DNA of 64,000 bases from Paroedura picta (Eukaryota; Chordata; Lepidosauria; Squamata; Gekkonidae), in the NCBI RefSeq assembly GCF_049243985.1, contig NC_135384.1, forward strand, positions 12,334,501-12,398,500, read 5' to 3'. Under the pieces are notes generated by a model. The model did not search any database, was not told the origin of the DNA, and saw only the letters and a program-made list of their open reading frames with translations. This document shows positions 31,591 through 42,614 of this stretch, one piece after another (position 1 is the stretch's first letter; every line of letters starts with the position of its first letter). The position numbers were made by a program, and so were the translations under genes.

Positions 31591-33796
31591 ACGATAATAG
31601 CAAACCTATTAGGCTAAATACAAGATAAAAAGACACACCATAGAAAGCTAGTAGCCTAAATACAATAGTATGAACTATTGTTATGCCCCCATTCTCTTCC
31701 CAAGTCCCAATCAGGAAGGAGGCAAGGTCTCAATGAAACAACACTTTTATGGATCAAGAAAAGTTATGTTGGACAGCTCCTCTCTCTACCAAGAGCAGAG
31801 AGAAAATGCTATGAAGGACATTGTATTTATACAGAAAGTCTTCCTATCTTAACACAGACCACAATGTACCTCAGACTGGTTTAAACATAAACCGTGACAT
31901 AATCCAAGCTTATTACTACTTTTCTAGTAAGATATCTTCTGCTAATGAAGGTATTTCCATTATGTTTCTTTTACTATGACATAATCAAGCCTCTTTTAGC
32001 AATACCTCTCACTGCATCATATTGTATCATCAATCTACTTGCCTTCCATTCTGACATTCAGGGGCCCTCTGTTTTCTGTGACAGACGGTTCATCTGTAGT
32101 AAGGCATTAGGTTATCTGAGAAAGCTTTTAGTCCAGAGGCCTGTGTTTGTATGTATACTCTTTGCCTAGGAGCCCCCTACTCAAAGATTGGATATTAGCA
32201 ACCCAGTTCTTTCTAATTCTAGAAGCTAGCCAAGCAAATTTAGCTACTTTATTGGATTAGAATCAGGCCAAGGGAGGTGATTCATCTTATATGGAAGATT
32301 TTTTATTCTAGTTTCGCTGGGTGTCTGGATTACATTTGACTTTGTTCTACTTATTCTTTGAGCTATGTTGACTGGAAACCTTGTTCCGATTTGGACTCCA
32401 ATTGGATACAGTCTTCAAAGTAACATCTGGATCTTGAAACAATGCTTCTAAATATGTTCAGTGTAGACTTATAGCTTTATTATTTCTGTCCTCCTTGTTC
32501 ACTGTTCTGATCCTTCCTGCAGGATTGTATATAGAAACAGGTTACTTATATTTTGTGATGTTCTTGAATTCTTTAGCCTTCATTGGCTACAATTACCAGA
32601 TTAATGGTTTTGTGACATTTTCTTTGAAAGTATCCTACGGGGTGCAGGGGTGACTTTCTGGATCTTAGTGCCAGGAAGGCTGGAGGTCTCATTCCTTGGT
32701 TTCCAGCTGTCTGGGTAGATAAGGGGCTAGTAACAGAACTACTCCAGGGTGTAAGGACTTACACTTCAGCTTTCAGGTTCTTTCTTCCTTGGCTTGCAGG
32801 AATGAGTTTCTATTTTTCTCTCGTGACTTTAATATTACATCATATACTTGGACACAGATATGCTATATTCATTATCATGTTATGTTGGTTACAAATGCAG
32901 AAGAAATAATAAAGCAAATACGAGAGGCCATCCGTCTCAGTCGGCAATTAGATGAGCTGAACTCTTGGGAGTAGGTTGGCAAGCACAGGATATAAACTGA
33001 TTTCTTTCTCCTCAACACAGCCTGTTTTGGTTTTGCTAGAGAGAAATTAGGAACGTACAAGCTCCACAACTAGATGTAAGGAAATACTTGGGTGATTGGA
33101 TTAATGTATTTTAGCAGTTAGAGAAGAAATTGAATCTGAATTCTTATACATCTTCTCATTGTATCTTCATTTTATATTGCTGAGGTCTTCTGATGTGTAT
33201 AACAGCTTCCAGAGATCTCTTCTAGCCTGAGTATTGTATTTCTAATTCATACTACTCCTCAATCTGACCAAATGAGCATAGGAAATGAAGAACCTATATT
33301 TGCAAAGGAAACTACAATCACAGCAGGAATTGACACAAGAGATCCCAGGGTGAAAAGAGCTACTTGGAATACAGCCTCTTCCAAGGTATTCAGTCGCTGA
33401 TAGAATTGGACTATCAATAAGTGTGTTTGTTTGTGTGCAAAGAATTATTGCAGAACACTGACAATGTTACTCCTTCCCATCATCTATATCTTTTTAGTAT
33501 TTGAAAGTGGTGCATTAAGCACAATTCCTAGTTACAAATAAAAGTTACAGCAGAACCTTTAGGAACAGAATAAGAGTGTGGAGCAATGCTCAAGGAAGCA
33601 TCTACTGTCCTTTCTTCTGTGCATAGATCATTCTGTATGTACAGTGTCAATGCATGGACAAGCTGCACACTTAGTCACTTGGTGAAGTTCTAATCCAATG
33701 GCCAGAATCTATAAACATGGAACTTTCATAGGCTTACAACAGTACAATTAATTATGAGGAGGTTTGTGTTTGAGGACAGCAAGTAAAAGATTTCCA
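31591..33796. other. Spacer between the head-to-head ORs, no gene
   Basis: No gene was recognised. 32820-33080 and 33180-33760 are collinear with the upstream flank of the other group II ORs (for example 40030-41300), with shared ATGAGCTGAACTCTTGGGA and TTACAGCAGAACCTTTA. This is the duplicated 5' flank of the receptor at 34008. Confidence 0.5.
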
Positions 33797-33825
33797 CCCC
33801 ACCCCACCCCACCCCACCCCACCCG
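33797..33825. repeat. (CCCCA)n short tandem repeat
   Basis: About six CCCCA units lie 180 bp upstream of the start codon of the OR at 34008. The other group II units lack it at the same place (ATCTTCTTCCCC near 41340). Confidence 0.9.
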
Positions 33826-34007
33826 GTCTTTTTCTTCCTGTGATGAAGAATATCCCTGTTTCTTTACACGCAGTTCAATGCAGGGCTGTATCATAGACTG
33901 AGATGGTGGAACAAGAAAACAGACAAAATGATTATTGGCATTACTAGAATAAAATGGTTTATCTAATATGTTCTACAGGCAGGCTGCAGCTGGATATTGA
34001 GGGCATA

Positions 34008-34973
34008 ATGTCCAACCTGACCTCCCCATCTGAATTTCTGCTGCTGGAGTTTTCAGACATCCGAGAACTACAGATCCTGCATTTCTTTGTATTCTTGGCA
34101 GTCTACTTGACTGCAGTGACTGGCAACCTTCTCATCATCATTGCTGTAGCCCATGATCATCACCTGCACACCCCCATGTACTTTTTTCTTGTGAACCTGG
34201 CACTTATGGATCTTGGCTTGGTTTCCGTCACAGTACCCAAATCTATGGCTAATTCCCTGCTGAACGCCACATCCATTTCTTATCCTGCATGTGTAGCTCA
34301 GGTTTTGTTCCTCTTCTTCCTTGATGGGTCAGATGTGGCCATCTTAACAGTAATGGCACATGATCGATATGTCGCTATCTGCAAACCTTTGCATTATGAG
34401 ACAATGATGCACAGAGGAGCCTGCATTCAGATGGCAGCCAGTGCCTGGATTGCAGGTATGCTCTATGGTATATTAAACTGTGGGGGGACTTTTGCTATCA
34501 CTTTCTGCTCCAACGTGATTGATCAGTTTTTCTGTGAAGCTCCACAGATTATCAAACTCTCCTGCTCTGACATGTATCTTGTTGAAGTTGGTTTAATTAT
34601 ATTTAGTGCTTTCCTTGTACTTGGATGCTTTGTCTTCATCATTATCTCCTACATGCAGATTTTTACAGCAGTGCTCAGAATCCCTTCCATTCATGGTCAG
34701 AAAAAGGCCCTCTCCACTTGCCTTCCCCACCTCACTGTGGTGTCTTTGCTTGTTTTAAGTGGCCTCTTCACCTACGTGAGGCCTCAGAGTCACAGTTCAT
34801 CCAGCCAGAATGTACTTTTTTCAATAATTTATGCTGTTGTCCCTCCTTTGCTCAACCCTTTCATCTATAGCATGAGAAACAAAGAAATAAAAAGTGCACT
34901 ACTGAAGTTCTTTGATTTGGGAAGTTTTTCAAAAATAATGGCAAGCCAAGCTTTTCTACAAAAGTGGGGCTGA
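34008..34973 (+). CDS. Olfactory receptor, OR14-like, group II
   Basis: A 321-residue OR. Landmarks are NLT at 3-5, TM1 GN at 39-40, LHTPMYFFL, LVNLALMDLG in TM2, an extra sequon NAT in SLLNATSIS after TM2, MAHDRYVAIC at 116-125, ISYMQIF, KALSTCLPHL, VVPPLLNPFIYSMRN and a C-terminus ending LQKWG. The ATG at 34008 matches all group II paralogs; an upstream in-frame ATG at 33954 is separated from it by a splice acceptor (GTTCTACAG, AG at 33977-33978), so the extension is probably intronic. It differs from the array genes downstream in keeping DRY. Its 3' flank leads into the three-unit tandem array. It appears intact. Confidence 0.95.
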   Translation: MSNLTSPSEFLLLEFSDIRELQILHFFVFLAVYLTAVTGNLLIIIAVAHDHHLHTPMYFFLVNLALMDLGLVSVTVPKSMANSLLNATSISYPACVAQVLFLFFLDGSDVAILTVMAHDRYVAICKPLHYETMMHRGACIQMAASAWIAGMLYGILNCGGTFAITFCSNVIDQFFCEAPQIIKLSCSDMYLVEVGLIIFSAFLVLGCFVFIIISYMQIFTAVLRIPSIHGQKKALSTCLPHLTVVSLLVLSGLFTYVRPQSHSSSSQNVLFSIIYAVVPPLLNPFIYSMRNKEIKSALLKFFDLGSFSKIMASQAFLQKWG

Positions 34974-36240
34974 ATAATCTTGTGCAGATTTCTTTTTTTA
35001 AAAATCTCGATATTGTATACTTATGTTGACTTACTTTGTAGGACTTCAGAAGATGAGATCAGGTTCCATGTTTTGATGGGCCTTAGGCCCACATCTCTTC
35101 CTATTACCATGACATCTGACCCTTCAAACACAGCCCACATTTCCCTCTGCATCCTTTTGTCAACCTGCTCTCGACTACTCCTTCAGCCATCTTCTTGTCT
35201 TTTCCTCAATGGCACTAGGGCACGTGAGTGGTTGGTAGTGTCACTCCTATGGTGGTCAATTTCTGCAAGTTCTTTGTTGGGAAAAGTGGGCAGCCTAAAA
35301 GCATAAAAGACAGAGCTCTTGCAGGAAGTGGGCAACAGGAGGACACTCAGGCAGCTTACAGAGGAAGTGTTTGGGCAGGGTCCAGTGGCAAGGAGCCATG
35401 TCAAAAGCCCAAGTTCCTGTTATTTCTTTGAGGCTGTGGTGGATGGTGAGATTATGATGGATCCAGTCCCTGCAGACTGACCAGTCTTCATACTTGCTGT
35501 GACCCTGACCCTTCCTATGTCCATCACCATGAATCCTCCAACATACCTCCTGGTATTCTTGCATCCTTTGTCTACCTTTTTCTGACCACTCCCATAGCCA
35601 CCCACTTGCACTTTCCTCAGTGGCACTGAGAGTCATGTATGGCTGAAAACGTCACTGTCTGCAAACTCTTTTCTGGGAATAGTGGGTAGCCCATGTAGCT
35701 GAAAGCATCAGAGACAGAGCACTTGCAAGCATGTGAGCAAAGGAAGAGCCCTCAGGCAGGTGGCAGAGGAGGTGTGTGAGCAAGGTCCAGTCACAGTGAG
35801 CCCTGCAAGAAGCTCAGGATTGTGGCAGATGTCCCACCTCTCGTGTCAATCCTGAGGGAAATGGAAGTTTTGGGCTTCCTCTTCTTGCTTTTGAGAGTTG
35901 AGAATGGTGGGACTTCCATATCGAACTGAATGCATCCCACACAGCGAGGCCTTCCGGAACACTCCTCCTACTTATGGTACCACTGGGGCTTCTGCTTCTC
36001 TTAGAAGGTTTCTTGAGCTGACAAAAAGAAGTCTCCGGAACAGCCCAATATTTCCATTTAAGATACAGATAGTTACCTCACCCTTCTCACCCACTTAAAA
36101 TGCAGGTTAAAAGCATGTGAATGCAGGAACTATACATTAGTGATATAGAATAAGAACATTTTTAAACAAAACTAGAATTTCGATTCTATATATAAATGGA
36201 ACATAGGGTTAAAAGAAAGGAGAATATATGAAGCTGTAAC

Positions 36241-36766
36241 CAGCGATCCCAATACGATGGGAAATGCTGGAGATGTTATGATGTCATAGGTTCCTTTTAC
36301 TATATGTGGTGGTCATGTGATTGAGTAAAACAAATTGGATAAAAATCCATGCCTTGATAGAGAAAATATTACAAATGAAGTTTCCTTTATGTTCTAAATA
36401 TATGTTGCTAAGCTATTTACCTGTATATGCCAGAGATGTTTTCTTTTATGCAACCACCGCTGCCCGACTTGTAGTGGCTCAAAGATGGAAACAAGAAGTC
36501 CTGCCTGGAAGGGACATACGGTTGGATAAAATCGGAGAACTTGCCACCATGGCAAAATTGACAAACCTGCTTTACAGAAGACCCCTGGAACAGTTCTATG
36601 ATCCCTCGAATTGTTTCTTAGAATGTTTGAATAAGTAGTTTTTGTCTTCGTTCTTGTTGTATGAGATAATTGTTGGGGCAGGAGTTATATTGGATGTATT
36701 TATTCAGCTGTTTTTCCCTCTTCTATTGCTTAAACTACAATAAAGAATTCACATTATAAAACAAAG
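36241..36766 (+). mobile_element. L1 LINE 3' fragment (unit A)
   Basis: A frame starting near 36321 reads KIHALIEKILQMKFPLCSKY, AAARLVVAQRWKQE-like (TTAARLVVAQRWKQEVLPGR) and DKIGELATMAKLTNLL, the conserved end of L1 ORF2. The element is flanked by near-identical 15-bp copies ATATGAAGCTGTAAC (36226-36240) and ATATGAATCTGCAAC (36767-36781), a target duplication. It is shared by all three units and so is older than the array. Confidence 0.85.
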
Positions 36767-36809
36767 ATATGAATCTGCAACTGATTATCTATTTTTCCAT
36801 GGATGTGGA

Positions 36810-36950
36810 GTAGCAATGGTGTCAGCCTAGGATCTGAGTTCTAATTTCTGCTCTTCCATCAAATATTTCAGTTGACATTGGTCCAGTCACTCTCTTTCCA
36901 CTTATTCTACCTCGCTGGGCCTTTATTTTAGTATCCAGAAAGCCATTCTT
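36810..36950 (+). repeat. Degenerate tRNA-derived SINE (unit A)
   Basis: AGCAATGGTGTCAGCCTAGG through CCAGTCACTCTCTTTCCACT resembles a decayed SINE of the kind seen at 4358-4500. Its L1 neighbour inserted next to it. Equivalent copies are at 44580-44710 and 52230-52350. Confidence 0.45.
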
Positions 36951-36956
36951 AAGTGC

Positions 36957-37050
36957 TCTATTTATATTATTCATTTATTTATATTCCACCCTTCCTAGCA
37001 CAGCTGGCTCACAGCAGATCACATGTCATAAAAACAGATAAAACAAATAA
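36957..37050 (-). repeat. L2-like 3' tail, minus strand (unit A)
   Basis: TTTATTTATATTCCACCCTT followed by CATAAAAACAGATAAAACAA is the reverse of the common (GGCGGTATATAAATAAATAAA-type) retroelement tail. Equivalent copies are at about 44745-44830 and 52390-52470. Confidence 0.45.
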
Positions 37051-37143
37051 AAATCCCCTCCCACCCTCATGTTCCACCCCACTATTACTCCTCCCTTCTC
37101 CACACTGACCCCCAATACCCCTCTTCCCAACTGTATACCTGGG

Positions 37144-37287
37144 GAAATGTAATGGGTTTAATGGGTTTAATGGGCAGTAATGGGTTTAAACTACAAGGAA
37201 AAATAGACTTGTTCATGCGTTGAGCAGGAGGTTTGACTAGATGGCCTGTATGGCCCCTTCCAACTCTATGATTCTATGATTCTATGA
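37144..37287 (+). mobile_element. CR1 LINE 3' end (unit A), internally deleted
   Basis: AATGGGTTTAAACTACAAG corresponds to the CR1 NGLKL region. TTGAGCAGGAGGTTTGACTA and CCCCTTCCAACTCTATGATT with the 8-bp tail (ATTCTATG)n are diagnostic of CR1 ends. Unit C has about 100 bp more between these parts, so A and B share a deletion. Confidence 0.88.
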
Positions 37288-37431
37288 AAATGACAGTATG
37301 GCATTTTTGGGTTTTATACACTCCCCCTCCCAGCAAACTGACTATAATATCAAATACATGATCATATATATTAAAACATTAAAATAAACTTTACAATCAA
37401 TCAGTGTGGAGAGATATAACCCATCATGACA

Positions 37432-37571
37432 ATCAGAATTCTATACAATGTGGGGAACATTTGCCTCGCCGTAAAAGTGTAGCTTCATATGTGGAACTGG
37501 ATATGGGTTCAGAGCACAGTCTACTGTCCCTTCTTATCCATAAACAAGTTAGATATGAATTCCTCTGTGAG
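37432..37571 (+). promoter_or_regulatory. Conserved OR-upstream module, left part (unit A, split by a LINE)
   Basis: ATACAATGTGGGGAACATTT, GCCTCGCCGTAAAAGTGTAG and GAGCACAGTCTACTGTCCCT match the uninterrupted module in unit C (53257-53395). The right part resumes at 39045 after the LINE insertion. Confidence 0.45.
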
Positions 37572-39044
37572 GTTCTGGCTCCTTTTTTATTTAATTCTGG
37601 CTCCTTTTTTATTTAATTCTGGCTCCTTTTTTATTTAATCTGGCTCCTTTTTTATTTAATATCTATATTGATGCATTAATCAAACGACTAAAGAACTCAG
37701 ACATTCATGCCCCTAAACTTGCAGACAGAAGGTTACCCATACTTATGTTTGCTGATGATGCAGTAATTCTCTCACAGACCAGAATAGGCCTGAAAAGGGC
37801 TTTGGAAGTTTTGGCCTTGCATTGCCAGGAGGAACACCTAGTTATCAATTATACCAAAACAAAAATTATGTGCTTTAACAACAGGGCAAATTTTTTTACT
37901 TGGCATATTGACCAACACCGTATTGAGCAAGTCAAATGCTTCAAATTTCTTGGTGTGATCTTCCAGTATAACGGAAAGCAAACTGCTCATATTCACTCAA
38001 TAGCTAACTCTGCTCAGAAGAGTGCAGCAGCTATCTTAAGATTCTATCGAACTAAGGGTGGTGGCTTCATTCCTGCTGCAATCAAACTGTTTTCAGCCAA
38101 ATCACTGGCTCAACTTACATATGGTGCCCAATTAGGCCCTTACTCCAATTTTGCTCCCTTAGAGAAAATTCAAGCAGGTTTCCTAAGAGCCCTCTTTAAT
38201 GTTCCAAGGTGTACAGCCAATGTAGTTCTCCGGCAGGAGGCAGGGTTGACAAAAGTAGAGACCAGGCATGGATAACAATAATTAACTATTGGCTAAAAAT
38301 TCATCTTCAACCTGTAGGCCTTATTCCTTCTTTCTTGTCAGTTAACCCACAACCCACTTGGTGTACAGAAATAATTAACAAACTTCTTAAAATTGGCTTA
38401 GCCCCTGATCATCTATTAGAAACGGGGCACAGACAAGCAAAACATCTGGTCTATCAACGACTTATGGATATTGAGCTACAAAATGAGATGGCCCTACTCC
38501 CAAGCCCATATAGGTTACTAAAGTCCTGGGAGGGATTTTCTACTGCACCATACCTAACATATATCACCTTTACTAAATTTCGATGGGCTTTTTTGAGGGC
38601 CCGGTTCAATGCATTTCCATCAGCACTGCTAAGTGGAAGACTGCAGCGTGTGCCCATAGAGGACCGATTATGCCCTTGCAATTCAGGTGTAATTGAATCA
38701 ATTGCCCACATTATATTATACTGTGACTTTTATAAGGTTGCCAGAAGCCGTTTAATCCTGCCCTTGTTATCAAGGTTTCCTGGACTTACAGATGATCATC
38801 TGGTTAACATCTTGCTTGCAGATAAAGATAGTTCTGTCTCTTACATGGTGGCACGGTTTTGCTATGCTGCCAGCAGAGTGCGGAAGTCTTTGGCTGTTGT
38901 TGGTGCTGAGTGACCTGACTGTCGGAATGCTGTGTTCATGTTTTGTGCCTTTGTCAACTCCCTGATGCCAAATGTCCTGTTGATGTATGTCTGTAGATAC
39001 TTTGATGCTGGTCAATGACCATAATAAATAAAACAAACAAACAA
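37572..39044 (+). mobile_element. LINE, 5'-truncated, with a short tandem array at its 5' junction (unit A)
   Basis: The insertion starts inside the reverse transcriptase at LAPFLFN; the coding 21-22-bp unit beginning CTGGCTCC is repeated four times (37576-37660), then NIYIDALIKRLKN. Next come FADDAVILSQ at 37748, KTKIMCFN, FKFLGVIF and KGGGFIPAAIKLF, then after a frame change a C-terminal domain with CPCNSGVIESIAHIILYC (C-x-C-x9-H-x4-C) to the stop at 38911-38913. The 3' UTR ends CTGGTCAATGACCATAATAA with an (AAAC)n tail. The flanks (CCTCTGTGAGGTTCTG, CTCAATGAGGTTTTCTG) are diverged target copies. The empty site is in unit C near 53370. Confidence 0.9.
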
Positions 39045-39280
39045 CTCAATGAGGTTTTCTGTAGCCCCAGGTCAAGTTTCCAGAGTTTATGGACATGAAT
39101 GCCTAAATAACTTAGGTCTGGGCAAACTAACACATACAGGGTGGGATTGGGGACATCCAGTGAGATGTTGATGACCCATGCAGTTTGGCCATGCTAAAAC
39201 TATACAATTCTTTGATTATTCCATGCAAGGTTAGCTACCAGGCTGAGATTTTTAAGCAAGGAATCCTAAGTAACCATACA
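39045..39280 (+). promoter_or_regulatory. Conserved OR-upstream module, right part (unit A)
   Basis: CTCAATGAGGTTTTCTGTAG, CAAGTTTCCAGAGTTTATGG, ACATACAGGGTGGGATTGGG and ATGCAGTTTGGCCATGC continue the module cut at 37571. A second, more diverged copy follows immediately. Confidence 0.45.
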
Positions 39281-39600
39281 GTGTGGAGAACATTTGCCTC
39301 ACCATGGAAGTATAGATTTACATGTGGATAAGGGATCAGAATACTGTCAACTGCCCATTCCTACACATGTACAAGTTGCATATGAGCCTCACTGTGATGT
39401 TTCCAGGTCAAGTCTCTGGGGTCTATGGACATGGAAGTCATACTAGCTTAGGTCTGTGCAAACGAATACATAGAGGGTGGGAATGAAGACAGCCAGTGGG
39501 ACGTTGATCACCCATGTTGGGTGACCATGTTCAAACAACACTATTCTTTGCTTATTCCATGCTACCAGGCTGAGATGGTTCAAGAAATGTTTCAGGGGGT
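39281..39600 (+). promoter_or_regulatory. Conserved OR-upstream module, second copy (unit A)
   Basis: ACAGTGTGGAGAACATTTGC, GGGATCAGAATACTGTCAAC, CATAGAGGGTGGGAATGAAG and CATGTTCAAACAACACTATT give the same order of landmarks as the first copy, so the module is tandemly doubled in the group II array. Confidence 0.45.
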
Positions 39601-40128
39601 TCTCAATGTTAAAAAAAGTTGAGAAAGGCTGGTTTGGTATTATAGCTTTGACTTGCACTCCTCCAAGTGATCCCAGATCAGGGGTCCCTTGGCAGTAATA
39701 GGTGTGCATTTTTGCTTGTAACTTTGATCTTGTGTTATGCAGTTGGACAAAAACATGCTGTATTAATTGTCAAGTTTTCTGTCTTACCCCCCCCCCTGCA
39801 AAAAGAAAGAATGAAAGAAAAACAAAGAAAAGAAAGAAAAGAAATAATATATAAATGGGAAAGGGTTTTTCAGTCGCACATCACAATTAAATGAGCAGAA
39901 CTCACGGGAATAAGTTGCTAGGCACAGAATATAAATAGATCTTTTTTTTTCATTTACACATCATATTTGGTTTAGATTAGGCAGAAAATAAGTATGTGCC
40001 TTGTAGCAAGTTGCACAATGAGATGAAAAGAATTACTTGGGTGTGCATTTTTGCTTGCAACTTTGATCTTATGTTATGCATTTGGACAAAAACATGCTGT
40101 ATTAATTGTCAAGTTCTGTTTCTTAAAA

Positions 40129-40415
40129 GGTAAAGATAAAGGTATCCCCTGTGCAAACACTGGGTCATGTCTGACCCTTGGGGTGACGCCCTCCAGCGTT
40201 TTCATGGCAGACTCAATACGGGGTAGTTTTCCAGTGCCTTCCCCAGTCATTACCATTTACCCCCCAGCAAACTGGGTACGCATTTTACCGACCTCGGAAG
40301 GATGGAAGGCTGAGTCATCCTTGAGCCAGCTGCTGGGATTGAACTCCCAGCCTCATGGGCAGAGTTTTCAGATTGCATGTCTGCTGCCTTACCACTCTGT
40401 GCCACAAGAGGCTCT
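40129..40415 (-). mobile_element. MIR/CORE-like tRNA SINE (unit A)
   Basis: On the minus strand it starts with a tRNA-like head: GAGCCTCTTGTGGCACAGAG (A-box region), then GGGAGTTCAATCCC (B box). The body includes GAGGTCGGTAAAATGCGTAC, like the MIR/CORE region, and the end is CAGGGGATACCTTTATCTTT. The adjacent duplicated block at 39705-40050 lacks the SINE at the same place, giving a local empty site. Confidence 0.8.
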
Positions 40416-41526
40416 TCAGTTTCTTACCCCCCCCTGAAAAAAAACAAAGAAAAGAAATAATATAACAAATGGGAAAGGGTTTTTCAGTCTCACATCACAA
40501 TTAAATGAGCTGAACTCTTGGGAATAAGTTGCCAGATGCAGAATATTAATAGATCTCTTTCTCATTTACACATCGTTTTTGGTGTGGATTAGACAGAAAA
40601 TAAGTATGTGCCTTGTAGCAAGTTGCACAATGAGATGAAAGGAATAACTCGGGTGAAAGGATGTGTGGCTTTTAGCAGCACAAGGAATTGGAGCTGACGT
40701 GATCAAGTCACTCGCACATTTTCTCATTGTATCAAGTGTTTCTACTGCTGATATATTTTGCTGTGTATCACAGCTTCCAGAACTCTCTTCTATCCTCAGT
40801 TGGGTGTTTCTAATTCATGCTACTTATCTATCTGACCTTATGGGCAGATGGAATGACGAGCCAGTATCTGCAAATTCAGCTACGATCACAGTAGAAATGG
40901 AAAAGAAGAAGAAACACTTAGAAAACTGCCTCTTCTAAGGTATTCAATCGCTTATATTGTGGAACTATCAGTAAGTGTGTATGTATTTGTGTCAAGAGTT
41001 ATTGCAGACCAGGGAGAATGTTCCTCCTTCCCATCATCTATATCCTTTGGCTTTACTATTTGAAAGTGTTGAATTGAGCACAAATTGTGCTTAAGAAAAA
41101 AAGTTACAGCAGAACCTTTAAGAATACAGTAAGAATGTGGAACGATGCTCAGGAAGTATCCGTTGCCCAAGCTTCTGTGTATGCACAATGTCAATGCATA
41201 ACACAAGCTGTAGACATTCTGTGCAGTTTGATATACATACTAATCAATTGGCTGGAACCTATAAGGATGGATTTGTACAAACTTAGGTCAACACAATTTA
41301 ATATAAGGAGTTTGTGTTTAAGGACAGCAGGTGTGATATCTTCTTCCCCGTTTGTATTGTCCTAAGTGAAGAATATACCAGTTTCTTCATAGGTGATTCA
41401 ATTCAGGGCTGTCTCGAAAACTGAGATGATGAAATAAGGAACCCAGATTGTTAATTCATATTTTTGAATAAAATGGTTTCTCTCGTATGTCCTACAGATA
41501 GAATGCAGCTGGATATTGAGGGCAAA

Positions 41527-42492
41527 ATGTCCAACCTGACCTCCCCATCTGAATTTCTGCTCTTGGGATTTTCAGAAATCCGACAACTACAGATCTTATT
41601 TTTCTTTGTGTTCTTAGCAGTATATTTAACTATAGTGACTGGCAATCTTCTAATTGTTATTGTTGTTGCACTTGATCATCACCTGCACACTCCCATGTAC
41701 TTTTTTCTCATGAACCTGGCACTTATGGATCTTGGCATAGTTTCCATATCAGTACCTAAAGCTATGGCCAATTCCCTCCTGAACAGCAGGTCCATTTCTT
41801 TTCCTGCCTGTGTGGCTCAGGTTTTCTTCCTCGTCTTGCTTGAAGGATCAGATGTGGCCATCTTAACCATAATGGCACACGATCGGCATGTTGCTATCTG
41901 CAAGCCATTGCAATATGAGACCATTATGCACAGTGGAGCCTGCATTCAGATGGCAGCCAGTGCATGGATTGCAGGTATACTCGATGGCATCTTACACACT
42001 GGAGGAACTTTTGCCATCACCTTCTGCTCCAACATGATCAACCAGTTCTTCTGTGAAGCCCCACAGATTATAAAACTCTCCTGCTCTGACATGTATCTAG
42101 TTGAAGTCGGTTTTATTATGTTCACCTATTTCCTTGCATTTGGATGCTTCATCTTCATCATTGTCTCCTACATGCAGATTTTTAAAGCAGTGCTCAAAAT
42201 CCCTTCTGTTCATGGCCAGAAAAAGTCCCTCTCCACTTGCCTTCCCCACCTCACTGTGGTGTTTTTGCTTATATTTTGTGGCCTCGTTGCCTACTTGAGG
42301 CCTCAGAGACACTCTTCAAATGACCAGAATCTTCTTTTTGCGACAATTTATTCTATTCTCCCTCCCTTGCTCAATCCAATCATCTATGGCATGAGAAACA
42401 AAGAAATCAAAGCTGCCTTGTTGAAGCTCCGTGACTTGCGACATTTTCCAAAACTAATAGCAAGGAAACCTCTTGTACAAAAGTGGAGCTGA
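41527..42492 (+). CDS. Olfactory receptor, OR14-like, group II, DRH variant (array copy 1)
   Basis: A 321-residue OR. Landmarks are NLT at 3-5, TM1 GN at 39-40, LHTPMYFFL, TM2 Asp68 (LALMDLG), MAHDRHVAIC at 116-125 where Tyr121 of DRY is His, SYMQIF, KSLSTCLPHL (Ser for the usual Ala), and LLNPIIYGMRN, ending VQKWS. It differs from the 49319 copy only at residues 254 (Val; Phe there) and 305 (Arg; Gly there). ATG 41527 matches paralogs; the longer open frame upstream is interrupted by a splice acceptor (ATGTCCTACAG, AG at 41496-41497). The coding frame is intact, but DRH in place of DRY could alter G-protein coupling or constitutive activity. Confidence 0.94.
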   Translation: MSNLTSPSEFLLLGFSEIRQLQILFFFVFLAVYLTIVTGNLLIVIVVALDHHLHTPMYFFLMNLALMDLGIVSISVPKAMANSLLNSRSISFPACVAQVFFLVLLEGSDVAILTIMAHDRHVAICKPLQYETIMHSGACIQMAASAWIAGILDGILHTGGTFAITFCSNMINQFFCEAPQIIKLSCSDMYLVEVGFIMFTYFLAFGCFIFIIVSYMQIFKAVLKIPSVHGQKKSLSTCLPHLTVVFLLIFCGLVAYLRPQRHSSNDQNLLFATIYSILPPLLNPIIYGMRNKEIKAALLKLRDLRHFPKLIARKPLVQKWS

Positions 42493-42614
42493 ATACTGTT
42501 GTGCAGAGAGTTTTTTTATACATCAGATATTGTGTGTCATTTTTTAAATGGCTTACTTCAGAAACAAATGGCTTACTGCAGAAGTGAGGGCAAAGTTCAT
42601 GTTCTGACTGGCTG

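Noticed and set aside
35898-36098. 66-residue frame conserved at 35898, 43501 and 51290
   Set aside because: It lies in duplicated noncoding flank, has no family match, and contains no more conservation than the surrounding DNA.
36321-36638. 105-residue frame repeated in three units (36321, 44090, 51738) as a conserved small gene
   Set aside because: It matches the end of L1 ORF2 (AARLVVAQRWKQE, MAKLTNLL), and conservation among units reflects duplication.
37745-38275. 176-residue frame (and its copy at 45536) as a new gene of the duplicated unit
   Set aside because: FADDAVILSQ and the following residues are the reverse transcriptase of a 5'-truncated LINE; the 234-residue frame after it is the same element in another frame.
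40051-40437. 128-residue frame repeated at 47842 and 53988
   Set aside because: Most of it is the MIR/CORE-like SINE read on the opposite strand.
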